64,000 bases of DNA. It comes from Clostridia bacterium. Its GTDB lineage: Bacteria; Bacillota; Clostridia; Christensenellales; CAG-138. Position numbers and translations under genes: made by a program. The notes beneath the pieces were generated by a model. That model saw nothing but the letters and a program-made list of their open reading frames with translations, had not been told where the DNA came from and did no database searches. This document shows, one piece after another, positions 60,789 to 64,000 of this stretch (positions are counted from its first letter, which is position 1; the number at the start of each line of letters is the position of its first letter). Location: NCBI GenBank assembly GCA_017509785.1, contig JAFWOT010000002.1, positions 1 to 64,000 of the forward strand. The letters run 5' to 3'.

Positions 60789-62045
60789 ATGAAGAAGTTT
60801 CTGGCAATCGTACTCTGCGTACTGATGGCGCTCGCGCTCGTCGCCTGCACCGGCAGCGGCGACAACAAGCCCGATGACGGCAGCAAGCCCGTCGAAGGCG
60901 CGGACAAGCTCAAGATCGGCGTCATCCTCGTCGGCGATGAGAACGAGGGTTACACCTACGCCCATATCGAGGGCTTCAAGAAGGCCATGGAGGCCTGCGG
61001 CATCACCGAGGAGCAGGTCACCTGGAAGTACGTCATCCCCGAGAACGCCGAGTGCTATGACACCGCCTGCGATCTCGCCGATTCCGGCTGCAACATCATC
61101 TTCTCCAACAGCTACGGTCATCAGTCCCATATGGTACAGGCTGCCGAGCAGTATCCCGACGTCATGTTCGTTCCCGCCACCGGCGATACCGCGAACGTCT
61201 GCGGCCTCAAGAACGTTGTCAACATCTTCCCCCAGACCTACCAGTCCCGCTACGTCTCCGGCGTCGTCGCCGGTATGAAGCTCAAGGAGCTCATGGACGC
61301 CGGCACCGTCACCGATCCCTACGTAGGTTACGTCGGCGCTTACCCCTATGCGGAGGTCGTCTCCGGCTACACCGCGTTCTTCCTCGGCATCCGCTCCATC
61401 GTTCCCGAGGCTCATATGGACGTCATGTACACCTCCTCCTGGTTCGATCTCAATAAGGAGAGCGAGACTGCCAAGGCTCTCATGGCCAAGGGCTGCGTGA
61501 TCATCGGTCAGCACGCCGATTCCACCGGCGCTCCCTCCGCCGTCGAGGCCGCTCTTGCCGAGGGTAAGGTCGCTTACTCCGTCGGTTACAATATCGATAT
61601 GCTGAAGGTCGCCCCCCACGCGGCGCTCACCTCCGCCCAGAACAACTGGTCCGTCCTCTACACCATGGTCCTCAAGGACTTCATCGAGGGCAAGGAGCTG
61701 GCTCACGACTACACCGCCGGCTATGAAGCGGACGCCGTCATGATCTCCGAGCTCGGCGAATCCTGCGCCGAGGGCACCGCCGAGAAGGTCGCGGAAGTCA
61801 TCGCCGCCATCAAGGACGGTTCCTTCCACGTATTCGATATCAACACCTTCACCGTTGACGGCAAGACCCTCGATTCCTATGAGTTCGATTTCTCCACCAT
61901 GAACTCCGATTTCACCGCCGTTCAGTATCAGGGCGAGACGATCAACGTCGTCTCCGACGGTTACTTCCATGAGTCCGAGTATCGCTCCGCGCCCTACTTC
62001 GGCATCATCATCGACGGCATAACCTCCCTCACCGAGACCAACTGA
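60789..62045 (+). CDS. BMP/PnrA-family nucleoside-binding lipoprotein
   Basis: 418 residues from ATG 60789 (TTGGAGG upstream). Lipobox ALVAC. KIGVILVGDENEGYTYAHIEG, IIFSNSYGHQSHMVQAAEQY and YVGYVGAYPYAEVVSGYTAF are the periplasmic-binding-protein-like BMP blocks. These lipoproteins bind nucleosides (or similar) and feed an ABC importer. No ABC permease or ATPase gene is adjacent: the gene is monocistronic between a strong promoter and a strong terminator. Codon bias is extreme, so it is probably abundant. Confidence 0.93.
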   Translation: MKKFLAIVLCVLMALALVACTGSGDNKPDDGSKPVEGADKLKIGVILVGDENEGYTYAHIEGFKKAMEACGITEEQVTWKYVIPENAECYDTACDLADSGCNIIFSNSYGHQSHMVQAAEQYPDVMFVPATGDTANVCGLKNVVNIFPQTYQSRYVSGVVAGMKLKELMDAGTVTDPYVGYVGAYPYAEVVSGYTAFFLGIRSIVPEAHMDVMYTSSWFDLNKESETAKALMAKGCVIIGQHADSTGAPSAVEAALAEGKVAYSVGYNIDMLKVAPHAALTSAQNNWSVLYTMVLKDFIEGKELAHDYTAGYEADAVMISELGESCAEGTAEKVAEVIAAIKDGSFHVFDINTFTVDGKTLDSYEFDFSTMNSDFTAVQYQGETINVVSDGYFHESEYRSAPYFGIIIDGITSLTETN

Positions 62046-62064
62046 TAACTTTTCAGTTTAATCG

Positions 62065-62096
62065 AAAGCCCCCGCTTGAAAAAGCGGGGGCTTTTT
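62065..62096 (+). terminator. Terminator of the BMP gene
   Basis: AAAGCCCCCGCTT, loop GAAA, AAGCGGGGGCTTTTTT: 13-bp perfect stem with T-run. Confidence 0.9.
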
Positions 62097-62124
62097 TGCC
62101 GTTCCGGCGGGGCGGTCACACGCC

Positions 62125-62568
62125 TTAAGGGCGAGCGCGAGTCAGGTCGATCCTCCCTCGCTCTATCGCGGAAAGGAAGCGCTCCTCCCAATCCGGGGCG
62201 GAGAGGCGGAAGAACCACGCTTCACGCGAGAGGTCGGGAAGTCGGCGCAGCTCGGTAGCGGAAAGAGCGCGGTCGGAGCAGTATATGCTGCGTGAGGCGA
62301 GGTCGACGAGGATGGGGAGCTCGGAGGCCGCCTCGAGGCTCTTCAGGCCCACCTCGGTGTTGGGTATGCGCTCCGGGAAAAGGAGGATATCGAAGCTTAC
62401 TGCGCCGTAGCGGCGGAGGAGGAACTCCTCGCGGGTCTTAACGCCGCGGTACTCCAGCGCGAGCTCAAGCGCGGAAAACAGCAGCGTCTCCGCCGGGGCG
62501 TTCCGGTAAAAGCGGATATCCGCTATCCGGCCTCCGGCGTAGACGGAAACGGTGGGACGAAACGACAT
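62125..62568 (-). CDS. Unknown protein
   Basis: 147 residues from the ATG at 62568 (AGGAG eight bases upstream; the longer open frame upstream has no site). The reading frame has the GC3-rich codon use of real genes here. It reads as an alpha/beta soluble protein with SFDILLFPERIPNTEVGLKS and a C-terminal Glu/Arg-rich helix. No signal peptide, membrane segment or known motif. A consensus promoter lies 120 bp upstream and no other gene shares it. Confidence 0.7.
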   Translation of the reverse strand: MSFRPTVSVYAGGRIADIRFYRNAPAETLLFSALELALEYRGVKTREEFLLRRYGAVSFDILLFPERIPNTEVGLKSLEAASELPILVDLASRSIYCSDRALSATELRRLPDLSREAWFFRLSAPDWEERFLSAIERGRIDLTRARP

Positions 62569-62862
62569 GAGCGTATCTCCTTTCGGGTGGATTTTTTGAG
62601 AGAAATAAAAATGCAGATCTCTCCCAAAGGGATCATCTGCTATCATAAAAACCCGCCCCGAAGGGCTATTCGGTTGTCACGAGTTGGGATTATAACAGAA
62701 GCCGACAGGCTTGTCAACAGGTTTTATAAATATATTCTCCATATAGAATATAGGTTTTTGCGCTTCCGGCGGGGGGTGCGAAGGGGGCCTGCGGTTGCAA
62801 TGAAACGCCGGATATGATATCATTCCAGCACAGCAAACGATAATTCATTCAGGAGGTGCGCT
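62569..62862. promoter_or_regulatory. Divergent promoter region 62568 (-) / 62863 (+)
   Basis: 294 bp. Minus strand: TTGACA (62712-62717), 17 bp, TATAAT (62689-62694), full consensus, leaving a leader of about 115 bases to the ATG at 62568. Plus strand: TTGCAA (62795-62800), 17 bp, TATCAT (62818-62823). The centre is A+T-rich (62716-62760). No other gene is seen. Confidence 0.75.
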
Positions 62863-63930
62863 ATGAAAAAGAGGATGATCGCGCTCGCTCTTTCGGCCGC
62901 GCTGCTGGCTGCGCTTTCGCTCTGCGCCTGTACGGGAGCGGGGGAGGACGATCCCCATTACGCCGCCTTGACGGAGAGCTCGACTGACTCGCCGATCGTG
63001 ACTGACTCGCCGATCGTGACGGACGCGCCGATCGATACGGAGGCGGCCGGGACCACCGCGCCGGAGCTCACGGAGCCGCCCGCGACTGACGAGCCCGCGG
63101 CGACGAACGAGCCCAAAGCCACCATGTCCCCTTCCAATGGATTCGAGTGGAAGGAGCTGTATGCCGGGGAGCCGCCGGCTTCCGTCGATATCGATTTTGA
63201 CGGCGGGGACGATACCGTTCGCATAAGGGAGGAGAGCGTCGACCAATGGAGCTCGGATTATTATATCGAGATAACCACCGCGGCGCGGCCCGATGAAACG
63301 TTCTCGAGGAAGGTGGGGGAAGCGCTCTGGTATAACGCTGTCGTGCTGAATCCCGATCCGGAATCGGGGTATATGTACGTGGTCTCCTCCTTCGGCGTGG
63401 AGAGCGGCGACTCCTGCACCTGCATCCATTATGCCGATCCGGCCTCGGGGGAGATAGTCGAGCTCGAATCGTGGGATCTCATCGGCAGCTATGACGACGG
63501 CGAGTATCTCCATGACGGGAAGGCGATATTCCACAGCCGCACGGAGATAATGGGCACGGACTATCTCTTCGCGCAGTACGAGCTGACCCCCGAGGGGCCC
63601 GTTTTCGCGGGCGACGCCTACTATTATCAGCGCTATTACTGGGACGGCGGCTTCAAGCCCGTAATCACGGAGGACGACGACGGCGTCGTGGTCATAAAGA
63701 AGATCGGCGTGTCGCTGACAGACGAAAACGGCGGGATCGTCGGCTCCGCTAAGCTCCGCAAGGGCGACCGCATCTGGCCCCTGCGCACCGACGGCAAGAG
63801 CTTCGTCATCGCCCGAACAGATGACGGGCGCGAGGTGCGGATCGATTTCGTAATACCCGAGGGCGAATTCATCCCCTATATGGACGGCTATCCGCAGGAT
63901 ACGTTCTTCGACGTGTTCTGTTATGACTGA
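62863..63930 (+). CDS. Lipoprotein of unknown function
   Basis: 355 residues. Signal peptide with lipobox SLCAC, a Thr/Pro/Glu/Ala linker (about 35-90) that contains an 18-bp tandem repeat (TDSPIV twice, then TDAPID), and a beta-rich globular part. VDIDFDGGDDTVRI could bind calcium. The C-terminal block KGDRIWPLRTDGKSFVIART is SH3-like. No family recognised. AGGAGG precedes the ATG; a terminator follows at the window edge. Confidence 0.78.
   Translation: MKKRMIALALSAALLAALSLCACTGAGEDDPHYAALTESSTDSPIVTDSPIVTDAPIDTEAAGTTAPELTEPPATDEPAATNEPKATMSPSNGFEWKELYAGEPPASVDIDFDGGDDTVRIREESVDQWSSDYYIEITTAARPDETFSRKVGEALWYNAVVLNPDPESGYMYVVSSFGVESGDSCTCIHYADPASGEIVELESWDLIGSYDDGEYLHDGKAIFHSRTEIMGTDYLFAQYELTPEGPVFAGDAYYYQRYYWDGGFKPVITEDDDGVVVIKKIGVSLTDENGGIVGSAKLRKGDRIWPLRTDGKSFVIARTDDGREVRIDFVIPEGEFIPYMDGYPQDTFFDVFCYD
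62983..63036. repeat. 18-bp tandem repeat in a lipoprotein linker
   Basis: ACTGACTCGCCGATCGTG twice in perfect copies, then a degenerate third copy; in frame, encoding TDSPIV. Confidence 0.85.
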
Positions 63931-63961
63931 TTGCGTGCACCGTTTGGTGCAGGACCGACAA

Positions 63962-63996
63962 AAAAGCTCCCCCCGGATAACGGGAGGAGCTTTTTG
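63962..63996 (+). terminator. Terminator at the right edge
   Basis: AAAAAGCTCC and GGAGCTTTTT arms around a G/C-rich loop, with a five-T run. Confidence 0.75.
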
Positions 63997-64000
63997 GTTG

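Overview
The window is G+C-rich DNA (coding regions are dominated by GC-ending codons) from an endospore-forming Gram-positive anaerobe, most likely an uncultured member of the Clostridia. The basis for this is the spoIIGA-sigE pair, spmA-spmB, the soj/parB/noc set with Bacillus-type parS sites, a FloA/NfeD operon, many short Cys-lipoprotein genes, dockerin-bearing exported proteins, and near-consensus sigma-A promoters with 17-bp spacers. No rRNA, convincing tRNA, CRISPR array, prophage or insertion sequence was found. About 58 complete protein genes and one partial gene are supported.

Layout. 1-98: end of a dockerin protein. 160-1627 (-): sigE and spoIIGA. 1895-8384 (+): nfeD, a zinc-ribbon membrane protein, floA, a conserved coiled-coil protein, two paralogous zinc-peptidase lipoproteins and a LURP-one-like protein. 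8447-13953 (-): DHHW and DUF4358 envelope proteins, uridine kinase, and a RiPP-like set made of an ABC exporter, an S26-type peptidase, PqqD and an HPr-kinase-like protein. 14115-28484 (+): a lipoprotein, spmAB, comB, a phosphoesterase, degV, pckA, a lipoprotein, recF-gyrB-gyrA and cca. 28535-33487: a secreted thioredoxin-dockerin protein (-), an AEC permease and gltX (+), a small HExxH membrane protein with a promoter almost touching its ATG (-), and a zinc-ribbon protein (+). 33689-36529 (-): CapA-like lipoprotein and MATE exporter. 36650-50655 (-): one continuous run rpmG-secE-nusG-rplK-rplA-rpmH-rnpA-yidD-yidC-jag-mnmE-mnmG-rsmG-noc-parS-soj-parB-trmN6-rsmI. 50964-54722 (-): dnaN and a giant coiled-coil/hydrolase fusion. 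54937-63930: orphan histidine kinase, dockerin protein, uppP-yitT-pepV (-), a BMP-family lipoprotein, an unknown gene (-) and a lipoprotein.

The window covers parts of the classical replication-origin neighbourhood, but rearranged. recF-gyrB-gyrA (+) lies 25-30 kb from dnaN (-), and dnaA is absent. rpmH, normally divergent from dnaA, sits directly behind the L11-L1 ribosomal genes. Segregation genes (soj, parB, noc and two perfect parS palindromes) remain with rsmG-mnmG-mnmE-jag-yidC-rnpA-rpmH.

Most interesting items: (1) the 783-residue coiled-coil/alpha-beta hydrolase fusion upstream of dnaN, with a roughly 103-bp nested inverted repeat between the two genes; (2) the kinase-PqqD-peptidase-ABC set without a visible precursor; (3) a hairpin in the noc leader that would mask the ribosome binding site; (4) twin membrane-anchored gluzincin-like proteins in the flotillin operon; (5) a consensus promoter whose predicted transcript would start at the ATG of an HExxH protein (possible leaderless mRNA); (6) a secreted thioredoxin-like protein carrying a dockerin. 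Everything here was read by eye: no homology search, folding or skew calculation was run.
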